Shown: positions 18,267-28,424 of the stretch, piece by piece | Position numbering within the stretch: the stretch's first letter is position 1 | Layout: each line of letters opens with the position of its first letter | NCBI RefSeq assembly: GCF_900187885.1 | Contig: NZ_FYEK01000075.1 | Span: forward strand, 1-64,000 | Source: Thermoflexus hugenholtzii JAD2 | Lineage (GTDB): Bacteria > Chloroflexota > Anaerolineae > Thermoflexales > Thermoflexaceae | DNA: 64,000 nucleotides | Direction: 5' to 3' | The notes under the pieces: model-generated | What the model was told of the DNA's origin: nothing | What the model saw: only the letters and a program-made list of their open reading frames with translations | The model's database searches: none | Translations under genes and position numbers: made by a program

Positions 18267-18621
18267 CCGATGCTGATCGGCCTGATCCTTTCGTTCACTC
18301 CGCTCAAAAATCGTCCGCGGACCCCCATGGGAAATCCGGCGATCGGGGGTCTGCGGAAGGGTCGTCCAATGACGCGTAGCATGGCGATGGAACCCTCGAT
18401 CTTCGATCCATCCGATACAAAGAAGATCGCCTTTTAGGGATGTAGAACGTGCCAATCAGCGGGGGATCGGACAAGACTTCCGCGGACCCCCGATGGTGGG
18501 ATAGACTGGAAAGGGTGAAGTGGCCGTCGAAACCGACCGATGTTCGCACCCAACGATCCCCGTCCCTTTCAACGTCCCCGCCCAGACTTGACAAAAGTCC
18601 CCTATCCCGTGGTATAATAGG
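18267..18621 (+). other. CRISPR leader region with repeated CCGCGGACCCCC motif
   Basis: A non-coding stretch between csm5 and the array. The 12-base motif CCGCGGACCCCC occurs at 18315-18326 and 18481-18492, and in inverted form with one mismatch at 18345-18356. The last 35 bases hold the array promoter. Nothing else recognisable is seen. Confidence 0.6.
18588..18618 (+). promoter_or_regulatory. CRISPR array promoter abutting the first repeat
   Basis: A perfect TTGACA (18588-18593) and a perfect TATAAT (18613-18618) are separated by 19 bases. The first repeat begins at 18622, so a start site about seven bases after the -10 element would fall inside the first repeat. Confidence 0.75.
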
Positions 18622-21600
18622 GAAGCAGGAACGCCGTGGTGGCATTGAAACCATGCTCCTCAAGCCCCAGAGATAAGAGCTCCACGTGGGAAGCAGGAAC
18701 GCCGTGGTGGCATTGAAACGTGGATTCGAATGGGGCTATGGGGGTAGTGGGCCCGCGAAGCAGGAACGCCGTGGTGGCATTGAAACGGGAGAGATCCTGG
18801 CAGGGAAAGGAAGCCCAAGCCAGGAAGCAGGAACGCCGTGGTGGCATTGAAACGCGATCCACAACCGCTGTCCGGGGTGGATGTCCAGGAAGCAGGAACG
18901 CCGTGGTGGCATTGAAACATTTTTTCAGGAGCGCGGCGGCGTATTCTTCCGCAAGGAAGCAGGAACGCCGTGGTGGCATTGAAACGCCTCCGTTTTCAAG
19001 GAGGGTGTATGCTGGCGCGGCGAAGCAGGAACGCCGTGGTGGCATTGAAACCCTCCTTTTTTGGGTTTTGCCCGGCCTCCCCGGCCGGGGAAGCAGGAAC
19101 GCCGTGGTGGCATTGAAACCGTGGGGATCTCCACGCCCGCGATCTCGATGCGCTCCTGAAGCAGGAACGCCGTGGTGGCATTGAAACGACTCTGGAAAAG
19201 CGCAACCCCAGCCGACTCCGACCGAAGCAGGAACGCCGTGGTGGCATTGAAACAACTGCGGCCGCCAGGATCCCGAAGACGACGGCCTCGAAGCAGGAAC
19301 GCCGTGGTGGCATTGAAACTCGAAGATGTAATAATATGCGTGCGGGGCGCCATAGCGGAAGCAGGAACGCCGTGGTGGCATTGAAACACAGATCCTGCAG
19401 CCGCCGCAGGATCCGGCTGGCGGGGAAGCAGGAACGCCGTGGTGGCATTGAAACCTGGTCGTGGTGGAGAATGTCGCCGGCCTGCTGAAGGAAGCAGGAA
19501 CGCCGTGGTGGCATTGAAACCAAGAAGTTCTCCCGAACCCACCCTTCCTCTTCCCTGAAGCAGGAACGCCGTGGTGGCATTGAAACGTCTTCTGGGTCGA
19601 GTTCCCACTCGATATGAACAAGAAGCAGGAACGCCGTGGTGGCATTGAAACCATAGAAGAAACCTCCGGTTGGTAGCCAACACGTGGGAAGCAGGAACGC
19701 CGTGGTGGCATTGAAACCACGCTCTTGATGGCGGCGGAGGAGGCGGCCCTCTGGAAGCAGGAACGCCGTGGTGGCATTGAAACGGAGGATTAAAGACAGA
19801 GACTTTCTCCCATCCTGAGTGAAGCAGGAACGCCGTGGTGGCATTGAAACCAAAGCTCAGGAAAGCCACCGCATCCCACGGGATGCGAAGCAGGAACGCC
19901 GTGGTGGCATTGAAACTATCCTGTTCAGGAGGTGGAAGCGGAAATGGAAACGAGAAGCAGGAACGCCGTGGTGGCATTGAAACCTTTTTATCACCAAAAT
20001 CTTTTTGTTTTCGATCACTAGGAAGCAGGAACGCCGTGGTGGCATTGAAACGGTTGTAGATGTAGAGCGCCATATCCGCCATGCTCGCGAAGCAGGAACG
20101 CCGTGGTGGCATTGAAACACAACTTGGAAATCATCATCATTGGGCTTGAAGATCGAAGCAGGAACGCCGTGGTGGCATTGAAACCAGATCTCGATGCTCC
20201 CCTCGGAGTTGGAGACATAAGAAGCAGGAACGCCGTGGTGGCATTGAAACACCAGGTCCATCATTTGGGCTTCCTGTGGCTGGACGGGAAGCAGGAACGC
20301 CGTGGTGGCATTGAAACTATGCCACTCTCCCCCAGGTTGCGGTGGGCTCAATCCAGAAGCAGGAACGCCGTGGTGGCATTGAAACAAGGATGGAGGCCAT
20401 CATGCCTCCGCCTCCTCGGCTCCGAAGCAGGAACGCCGTGGTGGCATTGAAACATTGGGCTCCGGAGGACCACGATGGCAGCCTCATCCGAAGCAGGAAC
20501 GCCGTGGTGGCATTGAAGCCAACGATGGGGCGGGAAATCGTGTTTTCCCGCACCTGAAGCAGGAACGCCGTGGTGGCATTGAAACGCGATCCAGGCAGCC
20601 CGCAGGCGGGACCGGACCTCCGAAGCAGGAACGCCGTGGTGGCATTGAAACCGAGAATCAAAATAGAGATGCCCTCGGGGGAAAGGCGAAGCAGGAACGC
20701 CGTGGTGGCATTGAAACGGTGCACGTGAGGCAGGCCAAAGGATGGAAATTGATCGAAGCAGGAACGCCGTGGTGGCATTGAAACTCGCGGCGGCGGCGAC
20801 GGTGGTGTAGAGATTAAAGATGAGAAGCAGGAACGCCGTGGTGGCATTGAAACGGCGGAGAAGATCCGGACGAGCCAGGGCCTCATGAACTGAGAAGCAG
20901 GAACGCCGTGGTGGCATTGAAACCTCAGATCGCATATCAGCGGGGAGGCCTTCGCGACCGAAGCAGGAACGCCGTGGTGGCATTGAAACGTAATACTCGT
21001 GGCCCTCTGGGGCAGAGGACTCATCGAAGCAGGAACGCCGTGGTGGCATTGAAACCCGGCCCGACCATTTCGGCCCCTTCGGGCCTCTTCAGGGAAGCAG
21101 GAACGCCGTGGTGGCATTGAAACAATTGCACGAGATCGTGGGGCGGCCTCCGGTCTGCCGCGAAGCAGGAACGCCGTGGTGGCATTGAAACACTCCTGGG
21201 GGCCCGAACAAAACGGCCCCAACGATTCGAAGCAGGAACGCCGTGGTGGCATTGAAACAGGAGGGTGGGCCACTCCCCCGGGCGGGAATTGAACGAAGCA
21301 GGAACGCCGTGGTGGCATTGAAACGGGCCCACCGGAGCTCCTCGTCCGGGATCTCGGGGACCGAAGCAGGAACGCCGTGGTGGCATTGAAACGGAGGTCA
21401 TCGGGCTGCTCACGGCGGACGGCGCCCAGAAGCAGGAACGCCGTGGTGGCATTGAAACTGGACTGCAGATCGCTGTGCGCGGACAGGATAGCCAGGAAGC
21501 AGGAACGCCGTGGTGGCATTGAAACTCTTCAGTCCCCTTTGGCCAGGATGTGCGAATTGAACGAAGCAGGAATGCCTTGGTGGCATTGAAACTCTTCCCC

Positions 21601-23331
21601 CACCACGCTGACCGCTGTGCTCTCCACAACGAAGCAGGAACGCCGTGGTGGCATTGAAACGGCCGCCGGGGTCTCCATCGTCCACCTCCTTCTTGTGGAA
21701 GCAGGAACGCCGTGGTGGCATTGAAACGGCGGCGAAGGGGGCATAGGGCTGCCCGCTCGGATCCCGAAGCAGGAACGCCGTGGTGGCATTGAAACGGCGA
21801 TGAGGTCGGTCATCGTGGCGCGCGGCATTGAGAAGCAGGAACGCCGTGGTGGCATTGAAACCGCGCTGCGTCGCGCTGGCCCGGGAAATCCGCTCCAGAA
21901 GCAGGAACGCCGTGGTGGCATTGAAACCTCGATTTCGGTGTTGTGCGCACGGACAAAACAAAAGAAAGCAGGAACGCCGTGGTGGCATTGAAACTCTGGA
22001 TACGCGCAGACGTGTATCAAGTTGCGCACGAAGCAGGAACGCCGTGGTGGCATTGAAACAAGAAGGAAAAATAGCTCTGCCGCATGGCCACCTCCGGAAA
22101 GCAGGAACGCCGTGGTGGCATTGAAACCGTCTCGGGATGGAAGAAGCGTCCTCCCTCGGCCCGCAAAGCAGGAACGCCGTGGTGGCATTGAAACTGCTTT
22201 CCTCCTTTTGGGGGATCTCCCGGAGGATCTCAAAGCAGGAACGCCGTGGTGGCATTGAAACAGAGGCGTTATCCGCGAGCCCTGTGTCCAGGCTGGCAAG
22301 CAGGAACGCCGTGGTGGCATTGAAACTAATGCCTCGGGAAATTGATCGGGCCACCAGGGACAGGAAGCAGGAACGCCGTGGTGGCATTGAAACCCAGATC
22401 GGAGTGCTGGAGCAGCCACTCCTCACCAGAAGCAGGAACGCCGTGGTGGCATTGAAACGGATCCAGATCCACCGTGGCCGAATCCACCGTGGGCAGAAGC
22501 AGGAACGCCGTGGTGGCATTGAAACTACGGAAAAGCCGAACAGACCAGCGCTCCAAGGGGGGAAGCAGGAACGCCGTGGTGGCATTGAAACACGGAGACC
22601 CGGATCTCCGAGAGATGTCCGTAAAGGGGAAGCAGGAACGCCGTGGTGGCATTGAAACTCCTTCACCAAGGCAACGCGCGTGCCATGCAACACGAAGCAG
22701 GAACGCCGTGGTGGCATTGAAACAGCAAATCGTTCGCTTGGAGCTTCTCCCATAGCTCCGAAGCAGGAACGCCGTGGTGGCATTGAAACGTGTTTGCCAA
22801 AACCAGAATGGCTATCCCCTCCGGAGCGAAAGCAGGAACGCCGTGGTGGCATTGAAACCGCAGCGTCTGGACATCATCGAGGCGGTGGTGTCCAGGAAAG
22901 CAGGAACGCCGTGGTGGCATTGAAACATCGCCTCGCTCGCCTCCGAGTCCGGGGCGAACGAAAGAAAGCAGGAACGCCGTGGTGGCATTGAAACTCCCAG
23001 GGGGAATCGAGCCAGGAGGATCTCGTCGCCGGAAAGCAGGAACGCCGTGGTGGCATTGAAACGGGTGATGGAGGGCCAGGAAGGCCCACCGGACCCCGGG
23101 AAGCAGGAACGCCGTGGTGGCATTGAAACCAGGGAGCGTAGATGTGCATCCCATAGGCGATCTCCGGAAGCAGGAACGCCGTGGTGGCATTGAAACAATC
23201 TCCAGGCGGGCTTGCCGCCGGGCCCGCTTCTTGGAAGCAGGAACGCCGTGGTGGCATTGAAACCGGATAGAGTCCTCTCCACCCCCCGAGCAACCGATCG
23301 GGAAGCAGGAACGCCGTGGTGGCATTGAAAC
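18622..23331 (+). CRISPR. CRISPR array, 71 repeats of 30 bases and 70 spacers
   Basis: I counted 71 copies of a 30-base repeat that begins GAAGCAGGAACGCC and ends GGTGGCATTGAAAC. Spacers are 35-40 bases, mostly 36-38. The 3-prime ATTGAAAC would form the 8-base crRNA handle, giving plus-strand transcription like csm1-5. Most repeats are identical. Exceptions are 20490 (ends GAAGC instead of GAAAC), 21563 (two internal changes) and copies whose first base is A (21965, 22098, 22165, 22232, 22829, 22897, 22965, 23033) or C (22297). The repeat is open in all three minus-strand frames, which creates long false ORFs there. Confidence 0.98.
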
Positions 23332-23442
23332 TGCCCTCGCCCGCTTCCTCAGCCGTCGAAGCCTGGACATTGCGGCACCACCGCAACGAGGGATCCCAAG
23401 GATCGGATAAAGGGAACCGCCAGAAAACTCAGGAGGAGTCCA

Positions 23443-24094
23443 ATGGGCATCGTCCACTTCGCAGGGCTGGGATTATCACCGGGCGCTGTTACAGCCGGAT
23501 TATCATACCTGAAGCACGAATACGCTCGAAAATACAAGGACATATACGGGGAGATTATCGAAGAGGTCGTGTTGTTCACCTCTACCGAAGTTGCCAACGG
23601 AGAAGTGAAAATGAAGCGCGGTGATGCTGAGCATAACGATTACATGAGTGTGAACGTCCGCTCAACCCGGGCGAGAGAAAAACCGAACATCGTGGAGGTT
23701 GTGACGGAGTTCATTAAGCGAGAGATCGGGGATGTAGAGATCTACTGATGAACGATACCAACATATCATCGAAGAGCTGAAAGCCGTCTATGATGAGGAT
23801 TCATCCCGGTGGCTGACGAGCCGAGATCTGCTCGGGCGGCTGAAGAGCAAAGGCGTCCAGGACTTTCTGAAGATGGATGACAAAACCTTTCTCTTGGACT
23901 TCCTCCACGTTATGCAAGGGCGAGGCATCCAGCGAAAAGGCAAAGAGGATGCCATCCGACTCGATCCGGAGGTCGGACCCGCTATCCTCGCCATCCTTCG
24001 CTCGGATTACGTGCAAGCCCTGCTCGGGAGAACAATTCCGAGCAAGGAGCAAATCGAGGGGTGGACTAAAGATCTGAATCTTAAGAAGCTCTGA
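23443..24094 (+). pseudogene. disrupted CARF-like CRISPR ancillary gene
   Basis: The first ORF (101 codons, to the TGA at 23746-23748) starts after AGGAGGAG. Its MGIVHFAGLGLSPGAVTAGL and EEVVLFTSTEV resemble the first strands of CARF domains that bind cyclic oligoadenylate in Csm6/Csx-type effectors. A second segment in the +1 frame, open from about 23738 (DERYQHIIEELKAVYDEDS ... KDLNLKKL), has no start codon of its own before 23873. A one-base shift at TAC-TGA joins them. The expected CARF motif after DVEIY is missing, so an internal deletion plus frameshift is likely. Family assignment is by motif look. Confidence 0.55.
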
Positions 24095-24104
24095 GCCTAT
24101 CCAT

Positions 24105-24845
24105 ATGATGCGTGACACGGCGCCTGCATCCGTCCGCCTGCTTGCGAATGGGGCCATGGTCCTCTGGATGTGGGGGGTGATCACTTCCGCCCTTTGCGGG
24201 AGCCTCGTCCTTACGCTCATCCTTCTGCCGGTCTCGCCGGCCGATCTGGAATCCCCCCAGACCTTCCGCGCTCGAGTGGACCTCCGTCCCCTCCTGGAAA
24301 CTTTCCTTGCGCTCCCCATCGGGATCCTTCTCCACGAGCTCACCCACCTCTTCGCCTTCCGCGCCCTCGGCTATCAGGCATTCTTCGACGAATTCCTCCT
24401 CCTGCTCCGGATCCCCCTCAGCGTCTATGTCCCCGGCCCGATTCGCCGAGAACATTACATCCTCGGCCTCTGCGCCCCCGCCGCCGTAGCTTTCCCGATC
24501 TTCGCCGCCGGATGGATCGCCCTCCTCCTCGCCCGTGCCCTCCCCAGTCCCCTTCGCCTCCTTGTGCTCGCCGCCGCCATCTCCGCCGCCAGCGCTTGCG
24601 ACGACATCGGCCGCTCCTTCGCCCTGCTCCGCCGCCCCCACTGGACCCTCTTAGAGGACGCCCCTTCTCATCCCTCCTGCCGCCCGGTGGGCTCGCCCAC
24701 CTGGTGGACCGCCGATCCCACCGCCCGCCCCACCCACCCGCTCCGGCGGATCGGCATCGGACTTCTCTTCCATAGCACCGCGTTCGCCCTTAGCGTCCTC
24801 TTGACCCTCCTCATCACTGGCATCGCCTACTGGATCCTCCACTGA
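24105..24845 (+). CDS. membrane protein with HELTH metallopeptidase-like motif (DUF3267-like)
   Basis: A 246-residue protein with several hydrophobic segments (about 17-42, 65-77, 115-165 and 220-245). HELTH at residues 77-81 lies next to a membrane segment, the layout of DUF3267-type putative zinc metallopeptidases. It starts 10 bases after the CARF-like remnant with no strong ribosome binding site, so translation may depend on the upstream gene. Activity is inferred only from the motif. A functional link to the CRISPR locus is possible but unproven. Confidence 0.6.
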   Translation: MMRDTAPASVRLLANGAMVLWMWGVITSALCGSLVLTLILLPVSPADLESPQTFRARVDLRPLLETFLALPIGILLHELTHLFAFRALGYQAFFDEFLLLLRIPLSVYVPGPIRREHYILGLCAPAAVAFPIFAAGWIALLLARALPSPLRLLVLAAAISAASACDDIGRSFALLRRPHWTLLEDAPSHPSCRPVGSPTWWTADPTARPTHPLRRIGIGLLFHSTAFALSVLLTLLITGIAYWILH

Positions 24846-24857
24846 GTCAGAGCGTTC

Positions 24858-24886
24858 TTGCCATCATGCGGCGCCTATGCTATACA
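24858..24886 (+). promoter_or_regulatory. promoter upstream of the Tat-signal secreted protein
   Basis: TTGCCA (24858-24863) and TATACA (24881-24886) are separated by 17 bases. The start site would be near 24893, about 70 bases before the ATG at 24962. Confidence 0.6.
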
Positions 24887-24961
24887 ATTGCACAGTCTAA
24901 CCGCCTTGATTCGGAAACGTCGAATCGCTGCGGAACGGAGCCACTTCGTGGGAGGACGCCG

Positions 24962-26089
24962 ATGAGACCAAGGATCACCCGACGCCGTTTCCTCGGGCTC
25001 GCCGCGGGCGCCCTCGCCTTCTCCATCGCCCCCGCGTCCCGGGCCGATAGGCCCTCTCCCCCCTGCCGCAGCCCCTTCCGCATCGGCCTGGGGGAGGACC
25101 CAGCGCGCCTGCTCGACGGCGACGACCCCGAAGCCCCACCGGTCTGGAACGCCCTCCGCCCCGACATCGCCTGCGCTTGGCTCAACGGCTACCAGGACGG
25201 CCCCGCCGTCCGCGGGGATCTCTCTTACTTCCGCCACTGGCATCGCGCCGGACGCTTCGCCCGATGGGGCGCGCAGGGCATCGAGCTGATGATCATCACA
25301 TAGGAAAACTACGACGGCCAGAACCCCTATTATGGCCCGCCCACCTTCGGGAACTACCACATCTCCGAACAGTTCCTCCGGGACCTGGAGGAGCTGGCTG
25401 TCATGCTCGCCGACTACCCCCAGACCGTGTATTTCGTCCTGGCCACCGAGTTCTCCACCTACCCCGCCTGCCGTTACGATCTTTCCTGCCGCAACCCCCT
25501 GGCCTACTCGGATCGCTACAACGCGATCACCCGGGAATACTACGATCGCCTGATCCCCCACCTCCTGGAGGCCTTCGCCGTCGTTCGGCGCCGCTGCCCC
25601 TGGGCCCAGGTGGGCCTCGGCTTCGGCGGCTGGCTGGCCACCTTCGATGTGAACACGCCCGAGGAGAAGGCAGGGCGCAGCTTCATCCGGATCTTCGACC
25701 CGGTGATCCACGCCTCGGACTGGATCTTCTTCCAGAGCATGATCGGGCGGCGAGCCCATGAAAACGAGGGACTGGGCAACCCCGATCAGATCCGGATGAA
25801 CGTGGAGTTCTTTCAAGGCTACGGCAAACCCATCGGGCTGGCCCACTATAACCCCGGCCTCCCTTACGCCGAGCGGCTGGACGTGATGCAGGAGGACCTG
25901 CTGCGCATGATGGATCCAGACTGGCTGAACACGATACGCGGCCAGGGCCTGCGGCTGTTCGCCTTCATGCGCTACGGGCCGATGAAGGGGAACGGCTACG
26001 GGGTCCTGGATCTGGCCGCCGCTTTCGCTGGGCAGTTTCGAGGGGCTCCCACCTGCCTCTATCTTCCGCTGATCCTGAGATCCCCCTGA
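24962..26089 (+). pseudogene. secreted protein with Tat signal, interrupted by an in-frame TAG
   Basis: The ORF begins MRPRITRRRFLGLAAGALAF, a twin-arginine signal peptide. It runs in one frame to 26089 except for a TAG at 25301-25303, between GIELMIIT and ENYDGQNPYYGPP. A TGG-to-TAG change would explain it. Downstream coding character is intact (VYFVLATEFSTYP, WIFFQSMIGRR). The layout suggests a TIM-barrel glycosidase-like protein, but I recognise no family. It ends CLYLPLILRSP, a tail similar to that of the next gene. It could be a real pseudogene, a sequencing error or a readthrough product. Confidence 0.65.
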
Positions 26090-26113
26090 TCCGCCGCTCA
26101 TCGGGAGGAGCAC

Positions 26114-27688
26114 ATGCGCTGCTGCGCCCTGACCCGATCCCTCTGGGTCTTCCTCCTCAGCCTATGCGCCGCCTGCGCGATCCCCGCGCCACTGCCGACG
26201 ACGGGATCGCCGGCCGCCACGGTCACCTTCGAGCCGGATCCCACCCCCCACCCCAACCCCGATCGCGGGTTCGCGGCGGACAGCTCCTATCCTGACGAGC
26301 CCGTCCTGGACGCATGGGGCAAGATCGCCCAGGCAGAGGCCCAGGGGATCCACATCCGTTTGATCCGGCGCACTTATTACCTGCACGCATATGCGAGCCA
26401 GGAGACCCTGCCCCCCTCGCTGCTCGCCACAGTGGCCCAGGATCTCTCCGCCGCCCGCGAGGCGGGGGTCCGGCTGATCCTCCGCTTCGCCTATCGGCCC
26501 GAGGAGAACAGCGAGACGGTCGCCTACTGCGATCCGCCCCTGGAGCGCGTCCTGAGCCACCTCGCCCAGCTGGGGCCGATCCTGCGGGCCGGGCGGGGGG
26601 CCATCGCCTACCTGGAGGCGGGCCTGATCGGCCCATGGGGGGAGTGGCACTCCGCCAGCCCCGAGGCGGCCCTCCTGGATCCCTTGCCCGGCTACTCGGA
26701 GGGGCCACAGCCGCCATGCGGCCGGGCCAACTACGACCGCAAGCTGCCCAACTACAAAACCCTTCAGATCGTGGAAGCCCTTTTGAACGAGGTCCCCGGG
26801 CGCCGGGTGGCGGTGCGCCATCCGATGGCCAAGGCCAAGCTGCTGGAGCTGGCCGCCGGCGGAGAGGAGGGCTCTTACCCCAGCCTTTTCGAACCCCTCA
26901 CCGCTGCGGAGGCACACCGGGACACCCTCAAGGCCCGCCTCGGGGGGCACAATGACTGCTTCCTGGCCTCGCCGGACGACAACGGAACTTACTTCTACAC
27001 GCCGGGTCCGCAGCAGGAGCGGGAGAAGGAATACTGGAGCCAGGACAACCGCTACACGGTGATGGGCGGCGAGACGTGCACGCCCGCCCCCTATATCCCC
27101 GCCGGGGAAGATCCCGCCGCCTATGTGTATGCGCAGTTCCGGCGCTTCCGCTTCAACAACCTGAACCTCCACTATCATCCGGGCTTCATCGGCTGGCTGG
27201 CCGCTCAACCCTTCGGCGACGGCACCCTCCTCGAAGCCCTGGAACGGGACCTGGGCTACCGGCTGCATCTGCGCCGGGCCACCCTCCTCCCGGAGCGAGC
27301 CCCCGCCGGCTCCGCCCTGCAGGTGACCCTCGAGCTGGAGAACCTGGGCTTCGGAAGCCTCTACAACCCCAAGACCCTCACTCTGGTGTTCCGGGGAGAA
27401 GATGGCACGCGGGTGGAGCGGGTCCTGGAGGAGGCCTTCTACGGGCCGGCGCCGGAGGAAGGGCCAGCGGTTTACACTTACACCGTGTCGGCTCCCACCG
27501 AAGCGGGGCGTTACGATCTCTATCTGAAGATCTCCGACCCCGACGTCCCAGAGGACATCCGCTATCACGTCCGGCTGGCCACCCGAACGGCTTACGAGGA
27601 GGGGATGCACGCGCTGAACCTCGCCCTCGAAGTCGTGGGATCTAGGATCTTTCTCCCGTTCATTTTGCGCGACCTTCACGGGCCGTAG
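26114..27688 (+). CDS. secreted DUF4874/DUF4832-type protein
   Basis: A 524-residue protein. The N-terminal LLSLCAAC is a lipoprotein or cleavable signal. NPDRGFAADSS, IRLIRRTYYL, AYLEAGLIGPWGEWHS and VAVRHPMAKAKLL follow the DUF4874 + DUF4832 arrangement, a likely carbohydrate-active beta/alpha barrel plus beta-sandwich. The C-terminus ends FLPFILRDLHGP, echoing the tail of the preceding gene. It begins 24 bases after that gene, behind GGGAGGAG, so the two are probably one operon. Substrate unknown. Confidence 0.78.
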   Translation: MRCCALTRSLWVFLLSLCAACAIPAPLPTTGSPAATVTFEPDPTPHPNPDRGFAADSSYPDEPVLDAWGKIAQAEAQGIHIRLIRRTYYLHAYASQETLPPSLLATVAQDLSAAREAGVRLILRFAYRPEENSETVAYCDPPLERVLSHLAQLGPILRAGRGAIAYLEAGLIGPWGEWHSASPEAALLDPLPGYSEGPQPPCGRANYDRKLPNYKTLQIVEALLNEVPGRRVAVRHPMAKAKLLELAAGGEEGSYPSLFEPLTAAEAHRDTLKARLGGHNDCFLASPDDNGTYFYTPGPQQEREKEYWSQDNRYTVMGGETCTPAPYIPAGEDPAAYVYAQFRRFRFNNLNLHYHPGFIGWLAAQPFGDGTLLEALERDLGYRLHLRRATLLPERAPAGSALQVTLELENLGFGSLYNPKTLTLVFRGEDGTRVERVLEEAFYGPAPEEGPAVYTYTVSAPTEAGRYDLYLKISDPDVPEDIRYHVRLATRTAYEEGMHALNLALEVVGSRIFLPFILRDLHGP

Positions 27689-27759
27689 CACGGCGCCATC
27701 CCGGGGGATCGACCCGAACCTCACCGAGGGCCCTTGCCATAATAGGGCAAAAGGACGTC

Positions 27760-28257
27760 ATGCTGCCCGCATCCGCAGCTCGGTCCAGGGCCAAGATCTT
27801 CTCTCAGCGCCCCGCCTCATCCGTAGACTTGATCCAGGAGATCCCCGCGCTCCACATTGCGGCTCGTATCCTCGGCGTGCCTCAATCCGGCTCCAGCTGG
27901 GATGTCCGCTGGCTGGGCGCCGCCGTCGGCTGGCTGGAGGGCAGCGCCTTCCCGACCTGGGCGGGCAACACCGTGCTGGCCGGCCACGTGTGGAACGCCG
28001 ATAACACCCCGGGGGTGTTCGCTTCGCTCCGGGAGCTCCGACGCGGGCATCTCGTTCACATCCACGCCTTCGGTCGCACCTATGTCTATGAGGTCCGTGA
28101 GAACAAGGTGATCGAAGGACCCGACGCCGCCGGAGAGGTCTTCCGACACGAGGAGGAGGACTGGATCACCCTTCTGACCTGTGAGGGCTATGATCCCCTC
28201 ACCGGTCGTTATCGCTCCTACCGCATCGTGCGGGCGGTGCGGGTGGAGGTGAAATAG
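27760..28257 (+). CDS. sortase
   Basis: A 165-residue sortase domain. The catalytic triad is visible: His76 in LAGHVWNADNTPGVF, Cys141 in LLTCEGYD and Arg in YRSYRIVRA. Sortases cut LPXTG-like signals and join surface proteins. Unlike most, this one has no N-terminal membrane segment when read from the ATG preceded by AAAGGA. Either the start lies elsewhere, anchoring is missing, or the gene is 5-prime truncated. A broken LPPTGG protein lies at about 46 kb. Confidence 0.85.
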   Translation: MLPASAARSRAKIFSQRPASSVDLIQEIPALHIAARILGVPQSGSSWDVRWLGAAVGWLEGSAFPTWAGNTVLAGHVWNADNTPGVFASLRELRRGHLVHIHAFGRTYVYEVRENKVIEGPDAAGEVFRHEEEDWITLLTCEGYDPLTGRYRSYRIVRAVRVEVK

Positions 28258-28424
28258 CTCGAGGGCGCGCGCCGGCACGGAGAGAGGGGCGGCCGCCGGG
28301 GGCGAAGGCCCTGCGACTTCCCCGGCTGCCCTCCGGATGCCAACCGCCGGGCGTCAGGGCCCGGCGTGGCCGATGGAGGATGGGGGGATCGACGGCGTGC
28401 CGCGCCCCTTGAGCCCTCGAGAAT

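Noticed and set aside
18602-22852. Long minus-strand ORFs of about 390-480 codons through the CRISPR array
   Set aside because: The 30-base repeat is open in all three minus-strand frames and its length is a multiple of three. The ORFs are just repeats (VSMPPRRSCF, FQCHHGVPAS, FNATTAFLL) joined by spacers.
23740-23752. Programmed +1 frameshift in the CARF-like gene
   Set aside because: TAC-TGA is not a known slippery site, there is no stimulator, and the CARF core after the break is missing. Deletion plus frameshift is simpler.
25301-25303. Pyrrolysine at TAG
   Set aside because: No methylamine or pyl genes in context; a single Trp codon change explains it.
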